DNA of 64,000 nucleotides from Fasciola hepatica (GCA_948099385.1 CANUEZ040000205.1:2604001-2668000), one strand, 5' to 3'; shown: positions 24,085 to 38,025, counted from the first letter of the stretch. Numbers and translations are program-made. The notes: a model not told the origin generated them from the sequence alone.

Positions 24085-24126
24085 GAATCGAACAACTCAA
24101 CAACACAAGGCTATCCGGGATGGCTA
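24085..24126 (-). promoter_or_regulatory. Possible internal RNA polymerase III promoter (A and B boxes)
   Basis: On the minus strand, GTTCGATTC at 24093-24085 fits the B-box core GTTCGANTC exactly. TAGCCATCCCGG at 24126-24115 fits the A-box pattern TRGCNNAGYNGG with two mismatches. The gap between them is 21 bp, shorter than the usual spacing in tRNA genes. The ribozyme begins about 50 bp downstream of the B box on the same strand, so a pol III transcript would carry it. Most monomers keep GAATCGAAC on the plus strand; copies beginning at 2734, 7146, 26597, 45051, 51694 and 58743 have changes inside it. The weak A box keeps confidence low. Confidence 0.3.
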
Positions 24127-24157
24127 TCAACGCTTTGTTCAACATCTACACTACATC

Positions 24158-24164
24158 ATATATA
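24158..24164 (-). promoter_or_regulatory. TATA-like heptamer upstream of the ribozyme
   Basis: The heptamer TATATAT lies about 125 bp upstream of the hammerhead and about 30 bp upstream of the A-box-like motif on the same strand. It is kept in most copies; some have CATATTTAG or CATGATATAG instead. It could be a TATA box for minus-strand transcription or simply AT-rich sequence. Confidence 0.18.
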
Positions 24165-24867
24165 GCACCCTTCCCAAACTGGCTTCAAATTTCAATGGTA
24201 ACAACCAGCTTCGCGCACACCGATCGACTCCTATGATGGATGACTTCTCTGTAGGGGCCTTAGTACAACCAACGCATTCCCAAATGAACAACCTACACAG
24301 CTTCCTTACTATGCATGCAATTGATTAGCAGTACGATATTAGATTAGATTAGATTAGATTAGATTTGTATAATATGATTGATCATGCAGCTTGAACGCTC
24401 AACTGAGCATTGAATTCCATGGAAGCATTTTACAGGTGTTTCATCCTTGTTCGGACTGGCTTCATCAGCAGTGCACATCGACCGAGCAACCACGGGGACT
24501 CCAACAACCGCTGAACCATTGTGAATCGAACAACTCAACAACACAAGGCTATCCGGGATGGCTATCAACGCTTTGTTCAACATCTACACTACATCATATA
24601 TAGCACCCTTCCCAAACTGGCTTCAAATTTCAATGGTAACAACCAGCTTCGCGTACACCGATCGACTCCTATGATGGATGACTTCTCTGTAGGGGCCTAA
24701 GCACAACCAACGCATTCCCAAATGAAATACCTACACAGCTTCCTTACTATGCATGCAATTGATTAGTAATAGGAGCTTAGATTAGATTAGATTAGATTAG
24801 ATTTGTATAATATGATTGATCATGCAGCTTGAACGCTCAACTGAGCATTGAAATCCATGGAAGCACT

Positions 24868-24915
24868 CACTGTACAGCTGTTTCATCCTTGTTCGGACTG
24901 GCTTCATCAGCAGTG
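24868..24915 (-). ncRNA. Hammerhead ribozyme, altered stem II
   Basis: On the plus strand this copy reads GGACTGGCTTCATCAG where most read GGACTCGACTCATCAG. On the minus strand CTGATGA is therefore followed by AGCCAGTCC. A10.1 can pair with U11.1 but the next proximal pairs are lost; the distal TCC-GGA pairs remain. Copies beginning at 22217 and 24410 share the change. This is the only repeated variant that destroys the proximal stem II, so it is a useful natural mutant. Confidence 0.55.
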
Positions 24916-26984
24916 CACATCGACCGAGCAACCACGGGGACTCCAACAACCGCTGAACCATTGTGAATCGAACAACTCAACAACACAAGGCTATCCGGGA
25001 TGGCTATCAACGCTTTGTTCAACATCTACACTACATCATATATAGCACCCTTCCCAAACTGGCTTCAAATTTCAATGGTAACAACCAGCTTCGCGCACAC
25101 CGATCGACTCCCATGATGGACGACTTCTCTGTAGGGGGCTAAGTACAACCAACGCATTCCCAAATGAAAACCCTACACAGCTTCCTTACTATGCATGCAA
25201 TTGATTAGTAGTACGAGATTAGATTAGATTAGATTAGAAATGTATAATATGATTGATCATGCAGCTTGAACGCTCAACTGGGCATTGAAATCCATGGAAG
25301 CACTCACTGTACAGCTGTTTCATCCTTGTTCGGACTCGACTCATCAGCAGTGCACATCGACCGAGCAACCACGGGGACTCCAACAACCGATGAACCATTG
25401 TGAATCGAACAACTCAACAACACAAGGCTATCCGGGATGGCTATCAACGCTTTGTTCAACATCTACACTACCTCATATATAGCACCCTTCCAAAACTGGC
25501 TTCAAATTTCAATGGTAACAACCAGCTTCGCGCACACCGATCGACTACTATGATGGATGACTTCTCTGTAGGGGCCTAAGTACAACCAACGCATTCCCAA
25601 ATGAAAAACCTACACAGCTTCCTTACTATGCATGCAATTGATTAGTAGTAGGAGATTAGATTAGATTACACTAGATTTGTATAATATGATTGATCATGCA
25701 GCTTGAACGCTCAACTGAGCCTTGCCATCTATGGAAGCATTGTACAGCTGTTTCATCCTTGTTCGGACTCGACTCATCAGCAGTGCACATCGACCGAGCA
25801 ACCACGGGGACTACAACAACCGGTGAACCATTGTGCATCGAACAACTCAACAACACAAGGCTATCCGGGATGGCTATCAACGCTTTGTTCAACATCTACA
25901 CTACATCATATATAGCACCCTTCCCAAACTGGCTTCAAATTTCAATGGAAACAACCAGCTTCGCGCACACCGATCGACTCCTATGATGGATGACTTCTCT
26001 GTGGGGGCCTAAGTACAACCAACGCATTCCCAAATGAAAAACCTACACAGCTTCCTTACTATGCATGCAATTGATTAGTAGTAGGAGATTAGATAATATA
26101 AGATCAGATTTGTATAATATGATTGATCATGCAGCTTGAACGCTCAACTGAGCATTGAAATCCATGGAAGCACTCACTGTACAGCTGTTTCATCCTTGTT
26201 CGAAATCGACTCATCAGCAGTGCACATCGACCGAGCAACCACGGGGACTCCAACAACCGTTGAACCATTGTGAATCGAACAACTCAACAACACAAGGCTA
26301 TCCGGGATGGCTATCAACGCTTTGTTCAACATCTACACTACATCATATATAGCACCCTTCCCAAACTGGCTTCAAATTTCAATGGTAACAACCAGCTTCG
26401 CGCACACCGATCGACTCCTATGATGGATGAATTCTCTGTAGGGGCCTAAGCACAACCAACGCATTCCCAAATGAAAAACCTACACAGCTTCCTTACTATG
26501 CATGCAATTGATTAGTAATAGGAGATTAGATTAGATTAGATTAGATTAGATTTGTATAATATGATTGATCATGCAGCTTGAACGCTCAACTGAGCATTGA
26601 AATCCATGGGTGCGCTCACTGTACAGCTGTTTCATCCTTGTTCGGACTCGACTCATCAGCAGTGCACATCGACCGAGCAACCACGGGGACTCCAACAACC
26701 GGTGAACCATTCTGAATGGAACAACTCAACAACACAAGGCTATCCGGGATGGCTGTCAACGCTTTATTCAACATCTACACTACATCATATTTAGCACCCT
26801 TCCCAAACTGGCTTCAAATTTGAATGGTAACAACCAGCTTCGCGCACACCGATCGACTCCTATGATGGATGACTTCTCTGTTGGGGCCTAAGTACAACCA
26901 ACGCATTCCCAAATGAAAAACCTACACAGCTTCCTTACTATGCATGCAATTGATTAGTAGTAGGAGAAAAGATTAGATTAGATT

Positions 26985-28720
26985 AGATTTGTATAATATG
27001 ATTGATCATGCAGCTTGAACGCTCAACTGAGCATTGAAATCCATGGAAGCACTCACTGTACAGCTGTTTCATCCTTGTTCGGACTCGACTCATCAGCAGT
27101 GCACATCGACCGAGCAACCACGGGGACTCCAACAACCGGTGAACCATTGTGAATCGAACAACTCAACAACACAAGGCTCTCCGGGATGGCTATCAACGCT
27201 TTGTTCAACATCTACACTACATCATATATAGCACCATTCCCAAACTGGCTTCAAATTTGAATGGTAACAACAAGCTTCGCGCACACCGATCGACTCCTAT
27301 GATGGATGACTTCTCTATAGGGCCCTGAGTACAACCAACGCATTCCCAAATGATAAACCTACACAGCTTCCTTACTATGCATGCAATTGATTAGTAGTAG
27401 GAGATTAGATTAGATTAGATTAGATTTGTATAATATGATTGATCATGCAGCTTGAACGCTCAACTGAGCATTGAAATCCATGGAAGCACTCACTGTACAG
27501 CTGTTTCATCCTTGTTCGGACTCGACTCATCAGCAGTGCACATCGACCGAGCAACCACGGGGACTTCAACAACCGGTGAACCATTGTGAATCGAACAACT
27601 CAACAACACAAGGCTATCCGGGATGGCTATCAACGCTTTGTTCAACATCCACACTACATCATATACAGCACTCTTCCCTAACTGCCTTCAAATTGCAATG
27701 GTAACAACAAGCTTCGCGCACACCGATCGACTCCTATGATGGATGACTTCTCTATAGGGCCCTGAGTAATATCAACGCATTCCCAAATGAAAAACCTACA
27801 CAGCTTCCTTACTATGCATGCAATTGATTAGTAGTAGGAGAAAAGATTAGATTAGATTAGATTTGTATAATATGATTGATCATGCAGCTTGAACGCTGAA
27901 CTGAGCATTGAAATCCATGGAAGCACTCACTGTACAGCTGTTTCATCCTTGTTCGGACTCGACTCATCAGCAGTGCACATCGACCGAGCAACCACGGGGA
28001 CTTCAACAACCGGTGAACCATTGTGAATCGAACAACTCAACAACACAAGGCTATCCGGGATGGCTATCAACGCTTTGTTCAACATCCACACTACATCATA
28101 TATAGCACCATTCCCAAACTGGCTTCAAATTTGAATGGTAACAACAAGCTTCGCGCACACCGATCGACTCCTATGATGGATGACTTCTCTATAGGGCCCT
28201 GAGTAAAATCAACGCATTCCCAAATGAAAAACCTACACAGCTTCCTTACTATGCATGCAATTGATTAGTAGTAGGAGAAAAGATTAGATTAGATTAGATT
28301 TGTATAATATGATTGATCATGCAGCTTGAACGCTCAACTGAGCATTGAAATCCATGGAAGCACTCACTGTACAGCTGTTTCATCCTTGTTCGGACTCGAC
28401 TCATCAGCAGTGCACATCGACCGAGCAACCACGGGGACTTCAACAACCGGTGAACCATTGTGAATCGAACAACTCAACAACACAAGGCTATCCGGGATGG
28501 CTATCAACGCTTTGTTCAACATCCACACTACATCATATATAGCACTCTTCCCTAACTGCCTTCAAATTGCAATGGTAACAACAAGCTTCGCGCACACCGA
28601 TCGACTCCTATGATGGATGACTTCTCTATAGGGCCCTGAGTAAAATCAACGCATTCCCAAATGAAAAACCTACACAGCTTCCTTACTATGCATGCAATTG
28701 ATTAGTAGTAGGAGAAAAGA
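26985..28720 (+). repeat. Dimeric higher-order repeat, 874 bp
   Basis: Monomers beginning at 27471 and 28345 share CACTCTTCCCTAACTGCC and CAAATTGCAATGG, while those at 27034 and 27908 share GCACCATTCCC with TTTGAATGG. The alternation has an exact 874-bp step (two monomers of 437 bp). All four share ACAACAAGCTTCG and CTATAGGGCCCTGAG. Confidence 0.85.
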
Positions 28721-30027
28721 TTAGATTAGATTAGATTTGTATAATATGATTGATCATGCAGCTTGAACGCTCAACTGAGCATTGAAATCCATGGAAGCAC
28801 TCACTGTACAGCTGTTTCATCCTTGTTCGGACTCGACTCATCAGCAGTGCACATCGACCGAGCAACCACGGGGACTCCAACAACCGGTGAACCATTGTGA
28901 ATCGAACAACTCAACAACACAAGGCTATCCGGGATGGCTGTCAACGCTTTGTTCAACATCCACACTACATCATATATAGCACCATTCCCAAACTGGCTTC
29001 AAATTTCAATGGTAACAACCAGCTTCGCGCACACAGATCGACTCCTATGATGGATGACTTCTCTGTAGGGGCATAAGTACAACCAACGCATTCCCAAATG
29101 GAAAACCTACACAGCTTCCTTACTATGCATGCAATTGATTAGTAGTACGAGATTAGATTAGATTAGATTAGATTAGATTTGTATAATATGATTGATCATG
29201 CAGCTTGAACGCTCAACTGAGCATTGAAATCCATGGAAGCACTCACTGTACAGCTATTTCATCCTTGTTCGGACTCGACTCATCAGCAGTGCACATCGAC
29301 CGAGCAACCACGGGGACTCCAACAACCGGTGAACCATTGTGAATCGAACAATTCAACAACACAAGGCTATTCGGGATGGCTATCAACGCTTTGTTCAACA
29401 TCCACACTACATCATATATAGCACCATTCCCAAACTGGCTTCAAATTTCAATGGTAACAACCAGCTTCGCGCACACAGATCGACTCCTATGATGGATGAC
29501 TTCTCTGTAGGGGCATAAGTACAACCAACGCATTCCCAAATGGAAAACCTACACAGCTTCCTTACTATGCATGCAATTGATTAGTAGTAGGAGATTAGAT
29601 TAGATTACACTAGATTTGTAAAATATGATTGATCATGCAGCTTGAACGCTCAACTGAGCATTTAAATCCATGGAAGCACTCACTGTACAGCTGTTTCATC
29701 CTTGTTCGGACTCGACTCATCAGCAGTGCACATCGACCGAGCAACCACGGGGACTCCAACAACCGATGAACCATTGTGAATCGAACAACTCAACAACACA
29801 AGGCTATCCGGGATGGCTATCAACGCTTTGTTCAACATCTACACTACATCATATATAGCACCATTCCCAAACTGGCTTCAAATTTCAATGGTAACAATCA
29901 GCTTCGCGCACACCGATCGACTCCTATGATGGATGACTTCTCTATAGGGCCCTGAGTAAAATCAACGCATTCCCAAATGAAAAACCTACACAGCTTCCTT
30001 ACTATGCATGCAATTGATTAGTAGTAG

Positions 30028-32520
30028 GAGAAAAGATTAGATTAGATTAGATTTGTATAATATGATTGATCATGCAGCTTGAACGCTCAACTGAGCATTG
30101 AAATCCATGGAAGCACTCACTGTACAGCTATTTCATCCTTGTTCGGACTCGACTCATCAGCAGTGCACATCGACCGAGCAACCACGGGGACTCCAACAAC
30201 CGGTGAACCATTGTGAATCGAACAACTCAACAACACAAGGCTATCCGGGATGGCTGTCAACGCTTTGTTCAACATCTACACTACATCATATATAGCACCA
30301 TTCCCAAACTGGCTTCAAATTTCAATGGTAACAACCAGCTTCGCGCACACAGATCGACTCCTATGATGGATGACTTCTCTGTAGGGGCATAAGTACAACC
30401 AACGCATTCCCAAATGGAAAACCTACACAGCTTCCTTACTATGCATGCAATTGATTAGTAGTAGGAGATTAGATTAGATTACACTAGATTTGTAAAATAT
30501 GATTGATCATGCAGCTTGAACGCTCAACTGAGCATTGAAATCCATGGAAGCACTCACTGTACAGCTGTTTCATCCTTGTTCGGACTCGACTCATCAGCAG
30601 TGCACATCGACCGAGCAACCACGGGGACTCCAACAACCGATGAACCATTGTGAATCGAACAACTCAACAACACAAGGCTATCCGGGATGGCTATCAACGC
30701 TTTGTTCAACATCTACACTACATCATATATAGCACCCTTCCCAAACTGGCTTCAAATTTCAATGGTAACAACCAGCTTCGCGCACACCGATCGACTACTA
30801 TGATGGATGACTTCTCTGTAGGGGCCTAAGTACAACCAACGCATTCCCAAATGAAAAACCTACACAGCTTCCTTACTATGCATGCAATTGATTAGTAGTA
30901 GGAGATTAGATTAGATTAGATTAGATTAGAATAGATTTGTATAATATGATTGATCATGCAGCTTGAACGCTCAACTGAGCATTGAAATCCATGGAAGCAC
31001 TCACTGTACAGCTGTTTCATCCTTGTTCGGACTCGACTCATCAGCAGTGCACATCGACCGAGCAACTACGGGGACTCCAACAACCGGTGAACCATTGTGA
31101 ATCGAACAACTCAACAACACAAGGCTATCCGGGATGGCTGTCAACGCTTTGTTCAACATCTACACTACATCATATATAGCACCATTCCCAAACTGGCTTC
31201 AAATTTCAATGGTAACAACCAGCTTCGCGCACACAGATCGACTCCTATGATGGATGACTTCTCTGTAGGGGCATAAGTACAACCAACGCATTCCCAAATG
31301 GAAAACCTACACAGCTTCCTTACTATGCATGCAATTGATTAGTAGTAGGAGAAAAGATTAGATTAGATTAGATTTGTATAATATGATTGATCATGCAGCT
31401 TGAACGCTCAACTGAGCATTGAAATCCATGGAAGCACTCACTGTACAGCTGTTTCATCCTTGTTCGGACTCGACTCATCAGCAGTGCACATCGACCGAGC
31501 AACCACGGGGACTCCAACAACCGGTGAACCATTGTGAATCGAACAACTCAACAACACAAGGCTATCCGGGATGGCTGTCAACGCTTTGTTCAACATCTAC
31601 ACTACATCATATATAGCACCATTCCCAAACTGGCTTCAAATTTCAATGGTAACAACCAGCTTCGCGCACACAGATCGACTCCTATGATGGATGACTTCTC
31701 TGTAGGGGCATAAGTACAACCAACGCATTCCCAAATGGAAAACCTACACAGCTTCCTTACTATGCATGCAATTGATTAGTAGTAGGAGATTAGATTAGAT
31801 TACACTAGATTTGTAAAATATGATTGATCATGCAGCTTGAACGCTCAACTGAGCATTGAAATCCATGGAAGCACTCACTGTACAGCTGTTTCATCCTTGT
31901 TCGGACTCGACTCATCAGCAGTGCACATCGACCGAGCAACCACGGGGACTCCAACAACCGATGAACCATTGTGAATCGAACAACTCAACAACACAAGGCT
32001 ATCCGGGATGGCTATCAACGCTTTGTTCAACATCTACACTACATCATATATAGCACCCTTCCCAAACTGGCTTCAAATTTCAATGGTAACAACCAGCTTC
32101 GCGCACACCGATCGACTACTATGATGGATGACTTCTCTGTAGGGGCCTAAGTACAACCAACGCATTCCCAAATGAAAAACCTACACAGCTTCCTTACTAT
32201 GCATGCAATTGATTAGTAGTAGGAGATTAGATTAGATTAGATTAGATTAGAATAGATTTGTATAATATGATTGATCATGCAGCTTGAACGCTCAACTGAG
32301 CATTGAAATCCATGGAAGCACTCACTTTAGAGCTGTTTCATCCTTGTTCGGACTCGACTCATCAGCAGTGCACATCGACCGAGCAACTACGGGGACTCCA
32401 ACAACCGGTGAACCATTGTGAATCGAACAACTCAACAACACAAGGCTATCCGGGATGGCTGTCAACGCTTTGTTCAACATCTACACTACATCATATATAG
32501 CACCATTCCCAAACTGGCTT
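30028..32520 (+). repeat. Trimeric higher-order repeat, 1,321 bp, two copies
   Basis: Anchors 30098, 30535, 30982 correspond to 31419, 31856, 32303, each 1,321 bp apart. The order GAGAAAAGATTAG tract, GATTACACTAG tract with TGTAAAATATG, then TTAGAATAGATTTG tract with GCAACTACGGGG is kept in both. The third unit of the second copy has also acquired the CTTTAGAGCTG allele that disables the ribozyme. Confidence 0.88.
31439..31486 (-). ncRNA. Hammerhead ribozyme, intact copy in the most uniform block
   Basis: Complete match to the reference ribozyme, in a stretch where neighbours are nearly identical and the spacing is almost always 437 bp. Predicted cut between 31444 and 31443. Transcription through this block would give cleavage products of about one monomer. 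Confidence 0.84.
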
Positions 32521-35500
32521 CAAATTTCAATGGTAACAACCAGCTTCGCGCACACCGATCGACTCCTATGATGGATGACTTCTCTGTAGGGGCCTAAGTA
32601 CAACCAACGCATTCCCAAATGAAAAACCTACACAGCTTCCTTACTATGCATGCAATTGATTAGTAGCAGGAGATTAGATTAGATTAGATTAGATTAGATT
32701 TGTATAATATGATTGATCATGCAGCTTGAACGCTCAACTGAGCATTGAAATCCATGGAAGCACTCACTGTACAGCTGTTTCATCCTTGTTCGGACTCGAC
32801 TCATCAGCAGTGCACATCGACCGAGCAACCACGGGGACTCCAACAACCGGTGAACCATTGTGAATCGAACAACTCAACAACACAAGGCTATCCGGGATGG
32901 ATATAAACGCTTTGTTCAACATCCACACTACATCATATATAGCACCCTTCCCAAACTGGCTTCAAATTTCAATGGGAAAACCAGCTTCGCGCACACCGAT
33001 CGACTCCTATGAAGGATGAATTCTCTGTAGCGCCATAAGTACAACCAACGCATTCCCAAATGAAAAACCTACACAGCTTCCTTACTATGCATGCAATTGG
33101 TTAGTAGTAGGAGATTAGATTAGATTAGATTAGATTTGTATAATATGATTGATCATGCAGCTTGAACGCTCAACTGAGCATTGAAATCCATGGAAGCACT
33201 CACTGTACAGCTGTTTCATCCTTGTTCGGACTCGACTCATCAGCAGTGCACATCGACCGAGCAACCACGGGGACTCCAACAACCGGTGAACCATTGTGAA
33301 TCGAACAACTCAACAACAGGAGGCTATCCGGGATGGCTATCAACGCTTTGTTCAACATCTACACTACATCATATATAGCACCTTTCCCAAACTGGCTTCA
33401 AATTTCAATGGTAACAACCAGCTTCGCGCACACCGATCGACTCCTATGATTGATGACTTCTCTGTAGGGGCCTAAGTACAACCAACGCATTCCCAAATGA
33501 AAAACCTACACAGCTTCCTTACTATGCATGCAATTGATTAGTAGTAGGAGATTAGATTAGATTAGATTAGATTAGATTAGATTTGTATAATATGATTGAT
33601 CGTGCAGCTTGAACGCTCAACTGAGCATTGAAATCCATGGAAGCACTCAGTGTACAGCTGTTTCATCCTTGTTCGGACTCGACTCATCAGCAGTGCACAT
33701 CGACCGAGCAACCACTGGGACTCCAACAACCGGTGAACCATTGTGAATCGAACAACTCAACAACACAAGGCTATCCGGGATGGCTGTCAACGCTTTGTTC
33801 AACATCTACACTACATCATATATAGCACCATTCCCAAACTGGCTTCAAATTTCAATGGTAACAACCAGCTTCGCGCACACCAATCGACTCCTATGATAGA
33901 TGACTTCTCTGTAGGGGCCTAAGTACAACCAACGCATTCCCAAATGGAAAACCTACACAGCTTCCTTACTATGCATGCAATTGATTAGTAGTAGGAGAAA
34001 AGATTAGATTAGATTAGATTTGTATAATATGATTGATCATGCAGCTTGAACGCTCAACTGAGCATTGAAATCCATGGAAGCACTCACTGTACAGCTGTTT
34101 CATCCTTGTTTGGAATCGACTCATCAGCAGTGCACATCGACCGAGCAACCACGGGGACTCCAACAACCGGTGAACCATTGTGAATCGAACAACTCAACAA
34201 CACAAGGCTATCCGGGATGGATATAAACGCTTTGTTCAACATCTACACTACATCATATTTAGCACCCTTCCCAAACTGGCTTCAAATTTCAATGGTAACA
34301 ACCAGCTTCGCGCACACCGATCGACTCCTATGATGGATGACTTCTCTGTGGGGGCCTAAGTACAACCAACGCATTCCCAAATGGAAAACCTACACAGCTT
34401 CCTTACTATGCATGCAATTGATTAGTAGTAGGAGATTAGATAATATAAGATCAGATTTGTATAATATGATTGATCATGCAGCTTGAACGCTCAACTGAGC
34501 ATTGAAATCCATGGAAGCACTCACTGTACAGCTGTTTCATCCTTGTTTGGACTCGACTCATCAGCAGTGCACATCGACCGAGCAACCACGGGGACTTCAA
34601 CAACCGGTGAACCATTGTGCATCGAACAACTCAACAACACAAGGCTATCCGGGATGGATATAAACGCTTTGTTCAACATCTACACTACATCATATTTAGC
34701 ACCCTTCCCAAACTGGCTTCAAATTTCAATGGTAACAACCAGCTTCGCGCACACCGATCGACTCCTATGATGGATGACTTCTCTATAGGGCCCTGAGTAA
34801 ATTCAACGCATTCCCAAATGAAAAACCTACACAGCTTCCTTACTATGCATGCAATTGATTAGTAGTAGGAGATTAGATTAGATTAGATTAGATTTGTATA
34901 ATATGATTGATCATGCAGCTTGAACGCTCAACTGAGCATTGAAATGCATGGAAGCACTCACTGTACAGCTGTTTCATCCTTGTTCGAACTCGACTCATCA
35001 GCAGTGCACATCGACCGAGCAACCACGGGGACTTCAACAACCGGTGAACCATTGTGCATCGAACAACTCAACAACACAAGGCTATCCGGGATGGCTATCA
35101 ACGCTTTGTTCAACATCTACACTACATCATATTTAGCACCCTTCCCAAACTGGCTTCAAATTTCAATGGTAACAACCAGCTTCGCGCACACCGATCGACT
35201 CCTATGATGGATGACTTCTCTATAGGGCCCTGAGTAAAATCAACGCATTCCCAAATGAAAAACCTACACAGCTTCCTTACTATGCATGCAATTGATTAGT
35301 AGTAGGAGATTAGATTAGATTAGATTAGATTTGTATAATATGATTGATCATGCAGCTTGAACGCTCAACTGAGCATTGAAATGCATGGAAGCACTCACTG
35401 TACAGCTGTTTCATCCTTGTTCGGACTCGACTCATCAGCAGTGCACATCGACCGAGCAACCACGGGGACTCCAACAACCGGTGAACCATTGTGAATCGAA

Positions 35501-38025
35501 CAATTCAACAACACAAGGCTATTCGGGATGGCTATCAACGCTTTGTTCAACATCCACACTACATCATATATAGCACCATTCCCAAACTGGCTTCAAATTT
35601 CAATGGTAACAACCAGCTTCGCGCACACAGATCGACTCCTATGATGGATGACTTCTCTGTAGGGGCATAAGTACAACCAACGCATTCCCAAATGGAAAAC
35701 CTACACAGCTTCCTTACTATGCATGCAATTGATTAGTAGTAGGAGATTAGATTAGATTACACTAGATTTGTAAAATATGATTGATCATGCAGCTTGAACG
35801 CTCAACTGAGCATTGAAATCCATGGAAGCACTCACTTTAGAGCTGTTTCATCCTTCTTCGGACTCGACTCATCAGCAGTGCACATCGACCGAGCAACTAC
35901 GGGGACTCCAACAACCGGTGAACCATTGTGAATCGAACAACTCAACAACACAAGGCTATCCGGGATGGCTATCAACGCTTTGTTCAACATCTACACAACA
36001 TCATATATAGCACCCTTCCCAAACTGGCTTCAAATTTCAATGGTAACAACCAGCTTCGCGCACACCGATCGACTCCTATGATGGATGACTTCTCTGTAGG
36101 GGCCTAAGTACAACCAACGCATTCCCAAATGAAAAACCTACACAGCTTCCTTACTATGCATGCAATTGATTAGTAGCAGGAGATTAGATTAGATTAGATT
36201 AGATTAGATTTGTATAATATGATTGATCATGCAGCTTGAACGCTCAACTGAGCATTGAAATCCATGGAAGCACTCACTGTACAGCTGTTTCATCCTTGTT
36301 CGGACTCGACTCATCAGCAGTGCACATCGACCGAGCAACCACGGGGACTCCAACAACCGGTGAACCATTGTGAATCGAACAACTCAACAACACAAGGCTA
36401 TCCGGGATGGCTGTCAACGCTTTGTTCAACATCTACACTACATCATATATAGCACCCTTCCCAAACTGGCTTCAAATTTCAATGGTAACAACCAGCTTCG
36501 CGCACACCAATCGACTCCTATGATGGATGACTTCTCTGTAGGGGCCTAAGTACAACCAACGCATTCCCAAATGGAAAACCTACACAGCTTCCTTACTATG
36601 CATGCAATTGATTAGTAGTAGGAGATTAGATAATATAAGATCAGATTTGTATAATATGATTGATCATGCAGCTTGAACGCTCAACTGAGCATTGAAATCC
36701 ATGGAAGCACTCACTGTACAGCTGTTTCATCCTTGTTTGGAATCGACTCATCAGCAGTGCACATCGACCGAGCAACCACGGGGACTCCAACAACCGGTGA
36801 ACCATTCTGAATCGAACAACTCAACAACACAAGGCTATCCGGGATGGATATAAACGCTTTGTTCAACATCTACACTACATCATATTTAGCACCCTTCCCA
36901 AACTGGCTTCAAATTTCAATGGTAACAACCAGCTTCGCGCACACCGATCGACTCCTATGATGGATGACTTCTCTGTAGGGGCCTAAGTACAACCAACGCA
37001 TTCCCAAATGAACAACATACACAGCTTCCTTACTATGCATGCAATTGATTAGTAGTAGGAGATAAGATTAGATTAGATTAGATTCGTTAAATATGGTTGA
37101 ACATGCAGCTTGAACGCTCAACTGAGCATTGAAATCCATGGAAGCACTCACTGTACAGCTGTTTCATCCTTGTTCGGACTCGACTCATCAGCAGTGCACA
37201 TCGACCGAGCAACCACGGGGACTCCAACAACCGCTGAACCATTGTGAATCGAACAACTCAACAACACAAGGCTATCCGGGATGGATATAAACGCTTTGTT
37301 CAACATCCACACTACATCATATATAGCACCCTTCCCAAACTGGCTTCAAATTTCAATGGGAACAACCAGCTTCGCGCACACCGATCGACTCCTATGAAGG
37401 ATGTATTCTCTGTAGCGGCGTAAGTGCAACCAACGCATTCCCAAATGAAAAACCTACACAGCTTCATTACTATTCATGCAAAAGATGAGAAGTAGTAGGA
37501 GATTAGATTAGATTAGATTAGATTTGTATAATATGATTGATCATGCAGCTTGAACGCTCAACTGAGCATTGAAATCCATGGAAGCACTCACTGTACAGCT
37601 GTTTCATCCTTGTTCGGACTCGACTCATCAGCAGTGCACATCGACCGAGCAACCACGGGGACTACAACAACCGGTGAACCATTGTGAATCGAACAACTCA
37701 ACAACACAAGGTTATCCGGGATGGCTATCAACGCTTTGTTCAACATCTACACTACATCATATATAGCACCCTTCTCAAACTGGATTCAAATTTGAATGGT
37801 AACAACCAGCTTCGCGCACACCGATCGACTCCTATGATGGATGACTTCTCTGTATGGGCCTAAGTACAACCAACGCATTCCCAAATGAAAAACCTACACA
37901 GCTTCCTTACTATGCATGCAATTGATTAGTAGCAGGAGATTAGATTAGATTAGATTAGATTTGTATAATATGATTGATCATGCAGCTTGAACGCTCAACT
38001 GAGCATTGAAATCCATGGAAGCACT

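Larger units (their letters stand above)
23968..24409 (+). repeat. Reference satellite monomer (442 bp)
   Basis: I use this near-consensus copy to define the parts. In plus-strand order it has the anchor TTGAAATCCATGG, the hammerhead ribozyme on the minus strand (23988-24035), a minus-strand B-box-like motif (24085-24093), an A-box-like motif (24115-24126), an AT-rich ATATATA (24158-24164), a conserved tail with the TGCATGCAATTG motif, and the next GATTA tract leading to the following copy. No part of the monomer resembles a known protein domain. Palindromic six-mers are frequent (CCATGG, AGCTGT with its partner, GTGCAC, ACCGGT, CGATCG, TGATCA), but I assign them no function. The copy is moderately AT-rich overall, with AT concentrated around the tract. 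Confidence 0.95.
22190..26560 (+). repeat. Hexameric higher-order repeat, about 2.63 kb, two copies
   Basis: Anchors 22217, 22652, 23089 and 23526 match 24848, 25285, 25722 and 26155 at offsets of 2,629-2,633 bp. Marks shared in order are GGACTGGCTTCATCAG, CAACTGGGCATTG, a GATTACACTAG tract with GTGCATCGAAC, and a TAATATAAGATCAG tract. The small offset drift is explained by a 4-bp deletion next to the ribozyme in the copy beginning at 25722. Confidence 0.83.

Noticed and set aside
24085..24126. tRNA gene or tRNA-derived SINE
   Set aside because: The B-box core looks tRNA-like, but no acceptor, anticodon or D arm can be paired around it and the A-B spacing is too short.
37470..37500. Hammerhead on the plus strand, suggested by TGATGAGAAG-like tails
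   Set aside because: The motif AGATGAGAAG or TGATGAGAAG is not preceded by the needed C-U core in a pairing context and has no GAAA partner or cleavage triplet nearby.
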